Source: Methanolobus sp. WCC4
Lineage (GTDB): Archaea; Halobacteriota; Methanosarcinia; Methanosarcinales; Methanosarcinaceae
DNA: 64,000 nt
NCBI RefSeq assembly: GCF_038022665.1
Contig: NZ_CP150629.1
Span: 2,710,480-2,774,479, forward strand
Direction: 5' to 3'
This document shows, piece by piece, positions 8,342-17,932 of the stretch (positions within the stretch are counted from its first letter, which is position 1; each line of letters starts with the position of its first letter). Both the position numbers and the translations under genes were made by a program. A model generated the notes under the pieces. That model made no database searches and was not told the DNA's origin. It saw only the letters and a list, made by a program, of their open reading frames with translations.

Positions 8342-9289
8342 GAGAACTCTGACCCGTGGCAGAAAAGATCACATTATATAGATACAGTCCAATTGTGTGG
8401 TGAGCAGATCACACAGATAGCAGTTATTCTGATAAGCGTATATCTGCTTCATCTATGGTTTATAGTTGTGGAGGATCCCTACATAGCCCATATTCAGTAA
8501 TCTGAAATTGTGAAAGTGTCGCCTACTTTTTGGATGTATATCCATATAAAGCTTTTCCCCATGACCTGCATGTTATGTTCAAACATACATAAAATAGTAC
8601 CAAATCTCTGGTCATCATAGTTTAGTTCATGTACAAAACATAGGATTGTGTGTAGAGACACATAAATTACAACAGCTTATGAAAATAATATGCGATTACC
8701 TTATATGTAAGGAGATAGAAGCCTTAAGTGTAAAGGGAAACCTGAAGGCTGGTCCTGAAAATATGAGGATCAAAAGCCATATAATAGGAGAAAAGAATAT
8801 GGGATGGAAATTGTCAAGAAGAACGCAACAGCGTTACAGACATTTCAGAGTCTGGAAAGATTATGAACAGACAGAGAATAGCCCCGAAAACCATTTACAC
8901 CTAACCTCTAAACGTGCCTCACACGCCGTTGGATTCTTAAAACCTTCTTCCATCATGTGTTTATGAGAAGGAGGAAAATGATCTTTGCTTGCCTTCCAGA
9001 AAGGTAAGCAAAACATACTCCCACTTTTTCTGTGAACGACTGGTTCACAAAGAGGACTTTGATGAGAGACTACAGGATCGATGATCGACGATCTTCTGTT
9101 CATTCTCTTTCAGGGTCGGTTTTTTATGAAGGAACATCAAGGAACCTGAGTTATCTCGGATACCAGCCCGGGTTCAAAGTGCTTGACCTAAAGAAGGATC
9201 GAGAGATAAATAAAAATGGTATGGTCCATATAGTTTGATCACTCAATGAAAAAGAGATCTTTTTATTCAAAATAATAGGAAGTACCCAT
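8342..9289. other. 950-base gene-poor region with multiple hairpins
   Basis: I see no convincing protein gene here; open frames at 8646-8966 and 9032-9238 have no recognisable domain or good RBS. Features noticed are an imperfect stem at 8394-8415, a TATA-like motif at about 8699-8706 (ttatatgt), a small stem aacgc/gcgtt at 8822-8835, three consecutive strong stem-loops at 8984-9099 and a T-run at 9120-9125. The region could hold a non-coding RNA or the decayed remains of a gene. Confidence 0.6.
8984..9125 (+). ncRNA. Candidate structured RNA: three hairpins and a T-run
   Basis: Stem 1 is tttgcttgcctt (8984-8995) with aaggtaagcaaa (9001-9012), 12 pairs including one G-U and a 5-base loop. 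Stem 2 is tgtgaac (9031-9037) with gttcaca (9043-9049). Stem 3 is acag-gatcg (9072-9080) with cgatc-tt-ctgt (9089-9099). A six-T run follows at 9120-9125. Three helices in 116 bases ending near a T-run suggest a transcript with secondary structure. No known RNA family was recognised and the strand is inferred only from the T-run. Confidence 0.3.
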
Positions 9290-10114
9290 ATGGCCAAGAT
9301 ATCAATTAATCCTGAATCCTGTACTCGCTGTGGAATATGCGTGAAGATATGCCCGGTTGGAATTATCGTCCCCGGGGCTGATGCCAATGTACCATTCATT
9401 CCTGCAGAGGCCGAGGCGTTCTGTTCGGAATGTGGTGCTTGCGAGGCATACTGCCCCGTTGAATGCATCTCCCCTGTCTTTGAGACAGAACACTATGGTA
9501 CAACAGAAGCCGGTGCCGCAGGTATCACACCGGAACAGCTTGGTACTTACATGGTCAGCCGCCGTTCCATTCGTAACTATCTGGGCAAGCCTGTTGATAA
9601 GGCAAAGATCGAGGACATGCTGGACATAGTCCGCTATTCCCCTTCAGGAATGAACGGCCAGCCTGTGAACTGGACCATCGTTCATGATGCTGAGAGAGTA
9701 AAGAAGCTCACAGCCCTGACCATCGAATGGATGCATAACGTACTTGAAAGCGATGTCGACCATCCGGTAAGACCGTTCATGCCAGCACTCATTGGCAGCT
9801 TTGAAGCAGGCAATGACCCCATATGCCGTGGTGCTCCCCATGTGGCAATAGCCCATGCTCCTGCCGAGAACCCACTGGCCTTCACGGATTCCATCATCGC
9901 CCTCACATGGCTTGAGCTAGCAGCTCCGGCATTTGGTATTGGGGCCTGCTGGGCCGGTTTCCTGAAAATAGCCGCAGACTCCTATGAACCAATAAGGGAA
10001 GAACTTGGCCTGCCCGAGGGTCATGCAGTGCACTATGCCATGATGTTCGGTTATCCCAAGTACAAAGCAACAAGAGTTCCCGGAAGGAATCCTGCGAATA
10101 TTAACTGGAGATGA
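9290..10114 (+). CDS. Ferredoxin-nitroreductase fusion protein
   Basis: A 274-residue protein. Residues 1-65 carry two 4Fe-4S binding motifs, CTRCGICVKICP and CSECGACEAYCP. From about residue 85 an FMN-dependent nitroreductase fold follows (SRRSIRNYLGKPVDKAKIEDML, SPSGMNGQPVNW). The two clusters should pass electrons from a low-potential donor such as ferredoxin directly to the flavin. The substrate is unknown; family members reduce nitro compounds, quinones or flavins, and in anaerobes may serve in detoxification. The start ATG follows aggaag. It is a single gene facing the 80-residue protein downstream. Confidence 0.88.
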   Translation: MAKISINPESCTRCGICVKICPVGIIVPGADANVPFIPAEAEAFCSECGACEAYCPVECISPVFETEHYGTTEAGAAGITPEQLGTYMVSRRSIRNYLGKPVDKAKIEDMLDIVRYSPSGMNGQPVNWTIVHDAERVKKLTALTIEWMHNVLESDVDHPVRPFMPALIGSFEAGNDPICRGAPHVAIAHAPAENPLAFTDSIIALTWLELAAPAFGIGACWAGFLKIAADSYEPIREELGLPEGHAVHYAMMFGYPKYKATRVPGRNPANINWR

Positions 10115-10262
10115 TCATTCAGGGAGGAAGATACAGGTGAAGATCTGCCTGTATTTGCCCGAATAGTCTCTTTATTTTATTTTTACCTGAATCTTTGATT
10201 ATATATTACCATAAAAATAAGTGCATACTTTTTTATATTACTTACTAGTACATAAGAATCCG

Positions 10263-10285
10263 ATGTATGATTAAAACCCATACAT
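10263..10285. promoter_or_regulatory. Inverted repeat upstream of the 80-residue protein
   Basis: ATGTATG (10263-10269) and CATACAT (10279-10285) form a perfect 7-bp inverted repeat with a 9-base spacer. They lie downstream of a TATA-like element (ttttttatatta, about 10228-10239), so the repeat falls near the expected transcription start. The half-site TGTATG also occurs in the repeat at 5782-5807. Confidence 0.35.
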
Positions 10286-10326
10286 GAAATGATTTAGAAA
10301 CGACCACTTTGAATTAAGGTGTAAAA

Positions 10327-10569
10327 ATGAAAGATACATGGGAAAAAGTATTTGAGTATGCATCGTCCCCGCTCCACGGAACGATGTCAAGGAAACTCAG
10401 AGAAGGAGTGAGTATCCAGGTGAACGAAGGAAAGACCTATGCAAAGGCAGTCCTTTTCCTGGGAGAGCAGTTCGTACGTATCACAGAGGAAGAAGCCGGT
10501 CAGAAGATCAATACATATTATGACTGGGAGAAGATCGACTCTGTAAGAACGTACAGCAAGGGAGAATAA
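10327..10569 (+). CDS. Small conserved soluble protein, function unknown
   Basis: An 80-residue protein starting MKDTWEKVFEYASSPLHG, predicted alpha/beta, with no membrane segment or Cys. I recognise no named family. Support for a real gene is a well-formed start with ggtg just upstream, an upstream TATA box and inverted repeat, ordinary codon use and a strong hairpin right after the stop. Its neighbours give no functional clue. Confidence 0.65.
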   Translation: MKDTWEKVFEYASSPLHGTMSRKLREGVSIQVNEGKTYAKAVLFLGEQFVRITEEEAGQKINTYYDWEKIDSVRTYSKGE

Positions 10570-10591
10570 TATCCCTGAATAAATCCCGAAT

Positions 10592-10614
10592 AATGGATAA
10601 TGATATTATCCATT
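10592..10614. terminator. Bidirectional hairpin between convergent genes
   Basis: AATGGATAAT (10592-10601) and ATTATCCATT (10605-10614) form a perfect 10-bp stem with a 3-base loop, followed on the plus strand by a T-rich tract. It lies between the 80-residue protein gene (plus) and the DUF1638 gene (minus) and can serve both. Confidence 0.75.
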
Positions 10615-10648
10615 TATTTTTTAGGCAAGCTCCTCAGGAAGCTAACAT

Positions 10649-11431
10649 TCAAGGCTGGCAAACCTCATCCCTCAATCGCTCATAGCAACGTACCAGCAGG
10701 TCAGGACTTGCTTTCATATCAATTACATCAAACTCGAAGAGCCTTGCGAACTCTTCCACCATTGGTTCGAACTTCTTCTCATAATGCAGTCCGGTGTCCA
10801 TTTTAGCTACATTCCTGTACCCTGCATAGTCAAAGACGAACTTTGAGAGCTTTATATCATCCGGATTGGGCGTCATTCCCGCAGACACCACCATCTCACG
10901 CCAGTGGGCTGCCCACATTGGCGTCATGAAGAAAGTACCCACACCATTGAAACTCTTCAGCTTCTCCAGATATGCAGCCCGACTTCCCAGAACAGCACCG
11001 ATACAATCATCGATGACATCCCCATTATCCTCTTTCAGTATACGCACCGGACATGGGAGGTCTGCAAGCTCTGTATCCACCTTGCCAAGGACATTACCAC
11101 AGAGGCCGTAGAAGAGCAGGATACCATCTGAAAACTCTGCCATCTCACGGGCCTTTCCATAGACCACCTCTTTGAGATGTTCAGGTTGGGCATGCAGGGC
11201 AAGCTCAAGCATCTCTACAACAAGAGTAAGACCCTCGTCCTTCGGACCCTCGATTATCCCATTTTCCGAAATAAGGGAATAATTACAATCAGCATCCCTT
11301 AACTTATCCACCAGGCCAGCGGAATCAACATTATCCACTATCAACAGTTTCTTTATCGAATCATCTTTTTCAGCAATGTGGACTATCTCGTCCTCGAACA
11401 TCCTGCAGGCAATAAAAGTAACGACTGGCAT
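10649..11431 (-). CDS. DUF1638 domain protein
   Basis: A 260-residue soluble protein starting MPVVTFIACRMFEDEI, with GILLFYGLCGNVLGKV and FFMTPMWAAHWREMV segments typical of DUF1638. The family is common in methylotrophic methanogens and in corrinoid methyltransferase neighbourhoods, but its function is not established. Several conserved cysteines (FIACRM, GLCGNV, DDCIG) could bind a metal or corrinoid-related ligand. The ATG at 11431 has ggag about 9 bases upstream. It is transcribed separately from the FetAB genes. Confidence 0.8.
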   Translation of the reverse strand: MPVVTFIACRMFEDEIVHIAEKDDSIKKLLIVDNVDSAGLVDKLRDADCNYSLISENGIIEGPKDEGLTLVVEMLELALHAQPEHLKEVVYGKAREMAEFSDGILLFYGLCGNVLGKVDTELADLPCPVRILKEDNGDVIDDCIGAVLGSRAAYLEKLKSFNGVGTFFMTPMWAAHWREMVVSAGMTPNPDDIKLSKFVFDYAGYRNVAKMDTGLHYEKKFEPMVEEFARLFEFDVIDMKASPDLLVRCYERLRDEVCQP

Positions 11432-11493
11432 TCGGTGGCATCTCCTTTTAGTAGTAAAAAAGTGGGATCGAATACTATTATAAATTGACGCTA

Positions 11494-12285
11494 TCAGGCA
11501 TTCCTGAGCAATTCTTTCCTGAACATCCCGTACTCATCGAATCCCCTGTACATCAGGACAAGTACGCCAAGCAGCACATTCACGGTTGTAGACACATAGA
11601 TAGCTATCATAATGGCTATCTGGTATTCAATGGCAACCAGTGGGCTTGCACCGGCAAGGATCTGCCCGGTCATCATTCCCGGAATGAAGACAATACCTAT
11701 GGTAGCCATGTTCGCAATGGTCGGCTTTAATGCAACCCCTATGCTTTTCCGAAGGTATGGGACAAGTGCCTCTGTCTTTTCCGCACCCATGGACAAACGG
11801 AAAAGGTAGCGGTTCTCATTCCTCTGGATCTCGCTACAGAAATTCTCTATACCTATGATATTGGCCCTCAGGGAATTGCCAAGCACCATGCCTCCTATTG
11901 GTATGAAATACCTTGCCTCGAAAAGGTTGTTCAGGTCCAGTATGAACCTGTTGAAATAGAGCAGCATGGCATAGTTCGTAACTGCCATGAAAAGCGCAAG
12001 TAAAGGAAGCAGTTTACTGGTTTTCAGTTCTGCATTCTTCAGTACATTGTGCGATGCAACGTATATCATCACAAGAACCCATGCAATGTTCAGCAGCGCA
12101 CTGTTCAGATCGAACACGAAGGTAAGGAAGACACCGACAAAAAGGAGCTGAAGCACCATACGAAAAGCACTTTCAAGGGTCGACGACGTTAATTTAAGAC
12201 CAAGATAATAACTTATGATGACCGGGATCAGCAGGAGAAGCAATGCAAAGAGCATACCTTCCAGACTTATATCATAACTTTCCAT
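11494..12285 (-). CDS. fetB: FetB-type (UPF0014) ABC exporter permease
   Basis: A 263-residue membrane protein with about seven hydrophobic segments, matching the UPF0014/YbbM (FetB) family. Characteristic motifs are RMVLQLLFVG near residue 42, YFIPIGGMVLGNS, and KPTIANMATIGIVFIPGMMTGQILAG. With the ATPase encoded just upstream it should form an exporter; E. coli FetAB lowers cytosolic iron and protects against peroxide. Its ATG overlaps the stop of the ATPase gene by one base (TGATG), showing translational coupling. Metal specificity here is inferred. Confidence 0.85.
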   Translation of the reverse strand: MESYDISLEGMLFALLLLLIPVIISYYLGLKLTSSTLESAFRMVLQLLFVGVFLTFVFDLNSALLNIAWVLVMIYVASHNVLKNAELKTSKLLPLLALFMAVTNYAMLLYFNRFILDLNNLFEARYFIPIGGMVLGNSLRANIIGIENFCSEIQRNENRYLFRLSMGAEKTEALVPYLRKSIGVALKPTIANMATIGIVFIPGMMTGQILAGASPLVAIEYQIAIMIAIYVSTTVNVLLGVLVLMYRGFDEYGMFRKELLRNA

Positions 12286-12923
12286 CAGTCCACCTTACCT
12301 GAAAGATCGATAACCTTCGTAGCCCTGTTCTCCCATTCCCTGTCATGAGATATGGCTAACACTGTCCACTGAGGATCGTCAAAGAACATCTCCACGACCT
12401 TTTGCTTCAAACCGGAATCAAGTTCAGCTGTAACCTCATCAAGAAGGAAGATATCCTTCCCGGATAACAATGCCATCAACAGGGTTATTCTTTGTTTTTC
12501 CCCACCTGAAAGCTTCGTAAATTCCTTGTTCAGTATCCGCGGAGACAAAGACAGGTCAGACATTATCCGTTCCAGATCATCTTCTTCATATGCACCCCTG
12601 TTTGCTTTGAACGAGAATATTTCCCCTATAAGGTCAGCTACTTTACCCTCTCCAATATCCGTATCCTGGGATACATAAGCAATTCTTTTCCTCATATCCC
12701 ATATGTTGTCAGCATCTACCGGAACCCCATCCATGGATATCCCTCCCGAGTCCTGAACACCGAATCCCATTATCAACCTGAAAATCGTTGATTTTCCAAT
12801 ACCAGACCTTCCTTTTATGAGGATCTTCTCTCCTTTTGAAACAGAGAGATCGAAGCCTGAAAGGATCGGTCTGCTATCATAACTGATCGAAAGGTTTTGG
12901 ATATCCAGTATTCCCATTTTCAT
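12285..12923 (-). CDS. fetA: FetA-type ABC transporter ATP-binding protein
   Basis: About 212 residues from the chosen ATG at 12923 (MKMGILDIQNLS), which has ggag upstream; ATG codons at 12917 and 12950 are alternatives. Walker A is GRSGIGKST, the Q-loop is YVSQDT, the ABC signature is LSGGEKQR, Walker B is IFLLDEVTAELD and the switch His is AISHDREW. It energises the downstream FetB-like permease. The two overlap by one base. Confidence 0.87.
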   Translation of the reverse strand: MKMGILDIQNLSISYDSRPILSGFDLSVSKGEKILIKGRSGIGKSTIFRLIMGFGVQDSGGISMDGVPVDADNIWDMRKRIAYVSQDTDIGEGKVADLIGEIFSFKANRGAYEEDDLERIMSDLSLSPRILNKEFTKLSGGEKQRITLLMALLSGKDIFLLDEVTAELDSGLKQKVVEMFFDDPQWTVLAISHDREWENRATKVIDLSGKVD

Positions 12924-13184
12924 TTGCTCCGAATATGCAGGTTGATGCATTTATCAATTGCACAGGTTACACTCAAATATAGCTTACCAATATAGATTAT
13001 TGGGCACTATATACATAATGATGCTCAAATATATATGGATCCATAACCTTTACACGGCGGGTTGGTCTTAGATCAACTTACAACTCTGCCCCCGATCATT
13101 ATGAACCAGCCCAAAAACTTCCTTTTTCCTGAATTACACGCATCTGCCTAAAGACTTTAAGTGAATAGATACATAGGACATATC
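12924..13184. other. Divergent intergenic region between fetA and peroxiredoxin
   Basis: These 261 bases hold promoters for a metal exporter on the minus strand and a peroxide-detoxifying enzyme on the plus strand. TATA-like runs occur around 13006-13035. An imperfect stem gttggtc/gatcaac lies at about 13061-13077. No gene is visible. Confidence 0.5.
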
Positions 13185-13664
13185 ATGAGTAAGAATTCAC
13201 TTACAGAAGGACAAAAAGCTCCTGATCTCTGTCTCCCCGACCAGAATGAGAATGAAGTATGCCTGAAAGAACTTGCTGGCAAATGGGTTGTACTTTATTT
13301 CTATCCAAAGGACAACACTTCAGGATGTACAAAAGAAGCACAGGATTTTACAGCCCTCAAAGCAGATTTTGAAGCAGAGGGTGCAACAATACTGGGAGTC
13401 AGCAAGGATAGCATCAAGTCACACATCAGGTTCATAGAAAAGAAAGAACTTGGGATCACACTGCTATCAGATGAAGATACCAGCGTTCACCAGAAGTATG
13501 ATGTCTGGAGGACGAAAAAGAACTATGGCAGGGAATACCTTGGGACTGTGAGATCGACATTTCTCATTGACCCCGACGGAAACATCGCTAAGATATGGGA
13601 CAACGTCAGGACAAAAGAGCATGCGGAAAAAGTGCTTGAGACCCTCAGGTCAATGAAAGAATGA
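13185..13664 (+). CDS. bcp: Peroxiredoxin, BCP/PrxQ family
   Basis: About 159 residues from the ATG at 13185 (MSKNSLTEGQKAPDL); a GTG at 13161 would add eight residues. A thioredoxin-fold peroxidase with the peroxidatic cysteine in YPKDNTSGCTKEAQDF. Many family members carry the resolving cysteine five residues later, but here that place is Gln (CTKEAQ), so it should work as a 1-Cys enzyme or use another thiol. It reduces peroxides in the cytoplasm. A short gap separates it from ahaG on the other strand. Confidence 0.88.
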   Translation: MSKNSLTEGQKAPDLCLPDQNENEVCLKELAGKWVVLYFYPKDNTSGCTKEAQDFTALKADFEAEGATILGVSKDSIKSHIRFIEKKELGITLLSDEDTSVHQKYDVWRTKKNYGREYLGTVRSTFLIDPDGNIAKIWDNVRTKEHAEKVLETLRSMKE

Positions 13665-13683
13665 TCATTGAGAACAAAGTGCC

Positions 13684-13860
13684 TCATATGAAGTCAATGT
13701 ACTGTGATATTTTACTGAATATAATAACATAGCCCATTGCCAGCATAAATAATGATATGAACCAGGCCCACCTGAGAATCCTTCCAAGGTTCTCGGGTTG
13801 CATTAATCTCAGAAAGAAACGATCGACAATATTAGGACGATCTTCAGGATCTTCGGTCAT
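13684..13860 (-). CDS. ahaG: A1AO ATP synthase operon small membrane protein AhaG
   Basis: A 58-residue protein (from the ATG at 13860; a TTG at 13872 is also possible) with a polar N-terminus (MTEDPEDRPNIVDRF) and one hydrophobic segment, WAWFISLFMLAMGYVIIFS. It is the last gene of the ATP synthase operon, 29 bases after ahaD, matching the ahaHIKECFABDG order known from Methanosarcina mazei, where a small hydrophobic ahaG closes the operon. Its role in the complex is not established. Confidence 0.75.
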   Translation of the reverse strand: MTEDPEDRPNIVDRFFLRLMQPENLGRILRWAWFISLFMLAMGYVIIFSKISQYIDFI

Positions 13861-13889
13861 AAAAACAGTCAAAAAAAGATATCAGAGGA

Positions 13890-14507
13890 TTATCCTTTAA
13901 TCCTCTTAAGTCTGAAGGTGTTTTCCCTCTCCATCTCTTCGAGACGGAGCTGTATGAAGACCATTGCTTCCTGCAGTTCAGGTATGACCTTGAACTCAAG
14001 AGCATTGACACGCCTTTTTGTCTTCTCGATATCATCAAGAAGCTTTTTCATGGTCGTCTCAATCTCTGCTGCAAGAATGATCTTTTCTACAAGTTCTTCA
14101 TAAGCATCTGCTGCCTCATCTGTGTATGAACTGGTACCAAGAATACCATAACCACGCTCAGTTATGGATTTCTTAACACTGGATGACTCGATCTTTGGAA
14201 CGACAACACCCATGATGTTACGGCTTTCCAGCTCGATCTCAGGCTTGCTCTGAAGTGCAAAAGCTGTGGACTTGACGGTGATAGTACCGTCAACAGCATT
14301 TGCAATACCTATCGTACGGGAGGCACCTTCATAGGCGGCATCCAGCTCAGTTCTGACATCCTTTGCTTTGCTGAGGATCTCAAAGAACTCAAGAATAAGA
14401 CCATCTCTTTTCATCTTGAGAAGCTTGTGGCCACTCTGGGAGAGCTTGATCTTTTTCTTGATCTCAATAAGTTCTGAACGAGTTGGTTTTACATCTTTCA
14501 CGCCCAT
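13890..14507 (-). CDS. ahaD: A1AO ATP synthase subunit D (central stalk)
   Basis: A 205-residue, strongly helical coiled-coil protein ([31 protein letters not shown] at its start, [15 protein letters not shown] near its end), the signature of V/A-type subunit D, the rotor axle that turns inside the A3B3 hexamer. Full family length. It follows ahaB after 17 bases and is co-transcribed. Confidence 0.95.
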   Translation of the reverse strand: MGVKDVKPTRSELIEIKKKIKLSQSGHKLLKMKRDGLILEFFEILSKAKDVRTELDAAYEGASRTIGIANAVDGTITVKSTAFALQSKPEIELESRNIMGVVVPKIESSSVKKSITERGYGILGTSSYTDEAADAYEELVEKIILAAEIETTMKKLLDDIEKTKRRVNALEFKVIPELQEAMVFIQLRLEEMERENTFRLKRIKG

Positions 14508-14524
14508 GTTGGATCACCTTTCAT

Positions 14525-15904
14525 TTAGTTGCTCTTCTGAGCAGGGTGGTACTTGTCGATATACTTGTTATCGATCCTGGTAAGCAGAGACACTGGAAGC
14601 TCAGAGAGAATATCCCAGCCAACCTGAAGTGTATCTTCAATTGACCTGTCCTCATCTCTTCCCTGACGTACGAACCTGTCCTCGAAGAGGTCAGCGAACT
14701 CAAGGATCTTCTGGTCCCTTTCAGACAGTGCTTCCTTACCTACAATAGCTACAAGACCTCTGAGGTCACGACCTTCTGCATAACCAGCATACATCTGGTC
14801 AGATACAGCCTTGTGGTCGTCTCTGGTCTTTCCTTCACCGATACCTGAGTTCATCAGACGTGACAGTGATGGAAGTACATTGATAGGTGGGTAGATACCC
14901 TTCATGTGAAGTTCTCTGGAAACTACGATCTGGCCTTCTGTGATATATCCTGAAAGGTCAGGGATCGGGTGAGTGATATCGTCACCAGGCATGGTAAGGA
15001 TGGAGAACTGTGTTACAGATCCCTTTCTTCCCTTGATTACACCTGCACGCTCGTAGAGTGATGCAAGGTCAGTGTACATGTAACCTGGGTAACCACGTCT
15101 TCCTGGTACCTCTTCACGGGCTGCACCCATCTGACGGAGTGCTTCACAGTAGTTTGTGATGTCAGTAAGGATAACAAGTACGTGCATGTCGTGTTCGTAT
15201 GCAAGGTACTCTGCAGCTGTAAGAGCCATCCTTGGTGTGATGATACGTTCTACAGCAGGGTCGTCTGCAAGGTTAAGGAAAACCACAGCTCTTTCAAGAG
15301 CACCGGTCTTCTCGAAGTCCTCCATGAAGTACTGGGCTTCTTCGTTTGTAATACCCATTGCAGCGAATACTACTGCGAAAGGCTCTTCTGAACCTGGTAC
15401 CTTTGCCTGACGTGCGATCTGAAGCGCGATCTCGTTGTGTGGAAGACCTGATCCGGAGAAGATAGGAAGCTTCTGTCCACGCACAAGTGTGTTTGTACCG
15501 TCGATTGTTGAGATACCTGTCTGGATAAAGTCCTCTGGTGGCATCCTTGAGTATGGGTTCATTGATGCACCGTTCACATCGATCCTGTCCTCAGGAACGA
15601 TACGTGGTCCGCCATCGAGTGGTTCACCTGCACCGGAAAGGATACGACCGAGCATGTCCTTTGATACAGGGAGTTTGATAGTCTCACCGGAGAACACTAC
15701 ACCTGACTCTTCGTTGAGTCCGCCTGTACCTTCGAATACCTGAACTGCTACAACGTCAGCAGAGGTATCGAGAACCTGACCTCTCTTTGTTGTACCGTCT
15801 GGAAGGTTGATGTGAACAAGTTCACCGTAGCCTACCGGTTCAGTCTTCTCGAGGAACATCAATGGTCCTGAGATCTCTGTGATCGTCTTATATTCCTTGG
15901 TCAT
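14525..15904 (-). CDS. ahaB: A1AO ATP synthase subunit B (regulatory)
   Basis: 459 residues from the ATG at 15904 ([16 protein letters not shown]), preceded by a good ggaggc RBS; the longer frame starting at 15955 overlaps ahaA and is unlikely. It has the non-catalytic B-subunit pattern ([19 protein letters not shown] where a P-loop would be, [14 protein letters not shown]). It alternates with AhaA in the A3B3 head. One base separates the ahaA stop from this start. Confidence 0.97.
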   Translation of the reverse strand: MTKEYKTITEISGPLMFLEKTEPVGYGELVHINLPDGTTKRGQVLDTSADVVAVQVFEGTGGLNEESGVVFSGETIKLPVSKDMLGRILSGAGEPLDGGPRIVPEDRIDVNGASMNPYSRMPPEDFIQTGISTIDGTNTLVRGQKLPIFSGSGLPHNEIALQIARQAKVPGSEEPFAVVFAAMGITNEEAQYFMEDFEKTGALERAVVFLNLADDPAVERIITPRMALTAAEYLAYEHDMHVLVILTDITNYCEALRQMGAAREEVPGRRGYPGYMYTDLASLYERAGVIKGRKGSVTQFSILTMPGDDITHPIPDLSGYITEGQIVVSRELHMKGIYPPINVLPSLSRLMNSGIGEGKTRDDHKAVSDQMYAGYAEGRDLRGLVAIVGKEALSERDQKILEFADLFEDRFVRQGRDEDRSIEDTLQVGWDILSELPVSLLTRIDNKYIDKYHPAQKSN

Positions 15905-15905
15905 C

Positions 15906-17642
15906 TTAGTTGCCTCCAAGTGCTGCAAATTCCTTGTCCATCTTTTCCATGACAACGTTCAGTGCAGCGTCGAAGTCCTCTTCGAATTTGACCTTTGCAA
16001 GTTCATCCTTGGACTCTACTGAAAGGATATCCTTCATTGGGATACCTGATTCCAGTGCTGCCTGTGCCATGTCACTGTACCTGGAGATTGCTTTCAATAA
16101 TTTGTACTGCTTGTCGAACGGACAGTATGTGTCAACAGGGTGGAACGCATTCTGCTGAAGGAAATATTCCCTGAGCATACGGCAGATCTCAAGAACAAGC
16201 TGCTGGTCTTCCGGAAGTGCATCGGAACCGACGAGCTGTACGATCTCCTGAAGTTCGGATTCCTGCTGGAGAAGGTCCATTGCATTGTCTCTGAGTGGTA
16301 CCCAGTCAGGTGCAACGTTCTCTGCAAACCAGTCAGAAAGACCCTGGGTGTACAGACTGTAACTTGTAAGCCAGTCAATGGATGGGAAGTGCCTTCTCTG
16401 TGCGAGTTTTGCATCCAGTGCCCAGAACACCTTTACAATACGGAGTGTGTTCTGTGTTACAGGCTCTGAGAAGTCACCACCAGGTGGTGATACTGCACCA
16501 ATAACTGTAATTGAACCTTCTTCTGCTGCAAGTGATTTTACTGCACCTGCACGCTCATAGAACTCAGAGAGCCTTGCAGAAAGGTATGCTGGATAACCTT
16601 CTTCACCAGGCATTTCTTCAAGCCTTGAGGAAATTTCTCTCATTGCTTCTGCCCATCTGGATGAAGAGTCAGCCATAAGTGATACATCGTATCCCATGTC
16701 ACGGTAATATTCTGCAATTGTGATACCTGTGTAAACAGATGCTTCACGGGCAGCTACCGGCATGTTGGATGTGTTTGCGATAAGAACTGTACGTTCCATG
16801 AGTGGACGACCGGTCTTTGGGTCCTGGAGTTCAGGGAACTCATTCAGTACATCAGCCATCTCGTTTCCACGTTCTCCACATCCGATATAAACTACAATAT
16901 CAGTGTCACTCCACTTTGCAAGCTGCTGCTGTGTAACAGTCTTTCCTGAACCGAATGGACCAGGGATAGCTGCTGTACCGCCCTTTGCAACAGGGAAGAG
17001 ACCATCAAGGATCCTCTGACCTGTAATAAGTGGTGTCCTTGGGATGAACTTCTTGTCTACAGGACGTGGCATTCTTACCGGCCACTTCTGCATCATGGAG
17101 ATCTCTGTGCCATCTGTGAGCACACAGATCGTCTCATCAACCTTGAACTTTCCTGATTTTATTTCTTCAACTGTACCGGAAACTGTTGGTGGCACCATGA
17201 TCTTGTGCTCAACATTCATTGTCTCCTGTACAACACCAATTGTCTGACCGCCCTTTACGGAATCGCCACTTGTTACAGTAGCCTTGAATTCCCATACCTT
17301 ATCACGGTCAAGACCATTGGCAGTCACACCTCTATTAATGAAGTCTCCCATCTGTTCCTGGAGAACTTTAAGAGGTCTCTGAATACCATCATAAATACTT
17401 TCTAATAATCCTGGACCGAGCTCTACAGAGAGGGACATTCCAGTGTTCACTACAGGTTCACCTGGTTTGATACCAGCTGTATCCTCGTATACCTGAACAG
17501 TAGCTTTGTCGCCTTCTATCCTGATAACTTCGCCCATCAGACCTTCATGACCAACATGTACCACATCGTACATCTTTGGCTTGATACCCATGATAGTAAC
17601 GACAGGTCCGGCCACACGATAAATTTCACCTTTCATTTCCAC
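15906..17642 (-). CDS. ahaA: A1AO ATP synthase subunit A (catalytic)
   Basis: 578 residues. The P-loop is [13 protein letters not shown] and the catalytic region is [32 protein letters not shown] also follows. The non-homologous region characteristic of V/A-type A subunits lies between about residues 110 and 190. The GTG at 17642 gives [15 protein letters not shown], matching the usual N-terminus of Methanosarcina AhaA; an ATG at 17636 inside ahaF is the alternative. The start overlaps the end of ahaF by ten bases. It hydrolyses or forms ATP in the cytoplasmic head. Confidence 0.97.
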   Translation of the reverse strand: MEMKGEIYRVAGPVVTIMGIKPKMYDVVHVGHEGLMGEVIRIEGDKATVQVYEDTAGIKPGEPVVNTGMSLSVELGPGLLESIYDGIQRPLKVLQEQMGDFINRGVTANGLDRDKVWEFKATVTSGDSVKGGQTIGVVQETMNVEHKIMVPPTVSGTVEEIKSGKFKVDETICVLTDGTEISMMQKWPVRMPRPVDKKFIPRTPLITGQRILDGLFPVAKGGTAAIPGPFGSGKTVTQQQLAKWSDTDIVVYIGCGERGNEMADVLNEFPELQDPKTGRPLMERTVLIANTSNMPVAAREASVYTGITIAEYYRDMGYDVSLMADSSSRWAEAMREISSRLEEMPGEEGYPAYLSARLSEFYERAGAVKSLAAEEGSITVIGAVSPPGGDFSEPVTQNTLRIVKVFWALDAKLAQRRHFPSIDWLTSYSLYTQGLSDWFAENVAPDWVPLRDNAMDLLQQESELQEIVQLVGSDALPEDQQLVLEICRMLREYFLQQNAFHPVDTYCPFDKQYKLLKAISRYSDMAQAALESGIPMKDILSVESKDELAKVKFEEDFDAALNVVMEKMDKEFAALGGN

Positions 17643-17932
17643 AGATCAACACCTACTGATTGTTTTATTTTTTCCCTTAAGTTCGAACTTTCACCACTAC
17701 CTCCGAGAGTGACAACTGTTGGTTCAACAGAGTCATTGATAGCATCTCTCAACATTTCCGGTAGTTTGATCAGATCATCACCGTGCATTACCAGAATGCC
17801 GACTTCTTGATCCTCAAGTATCTTCTCTACAGTAGGTTCAAGTTCGCCATTATTAACTTCAAATATCTTCTTGACACCGGCAAGTCTGAAACCTGTTACA
17901 AACTCACCACTGCCGACCACTGCTAATTCCAT
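17633..17932 (-). CDS. ahaF: A1AO ATP synthase subunit F
   Basis: A 99-residue protein with the F-subunit Rossmann-like start ([19 protein letters not shown]) and the [15 protein letters not shown] core. It sits on the central stalk with D and C. Its ATG coincides with the end of ahaC (one-base overlap) and its end overlaps ahaA, so translation is coupled. Confidence 0.95.
   Translation of the reverse strand: MELAVVGSGEFVTGFRLAGVKKIFEVNNGELEPTVEKILEDQEVGILVMHGDDLIKLPEMLRDAINDSVEPTVVTLGGSGESSNLREKIKQSVGVDLWK

Noticed and set aside
8646..9238. Two small open frames (8646-8966, 9032-9238) in the gene-poor region
   Set aside because: Low-complexity translations, no RBS, and they run across the strong hairpins at 8984-9099.
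17044..17405. Plus-strand open frames inside the ATP synthase operon
   Set aside because: Antisense to well-identified aha genes.
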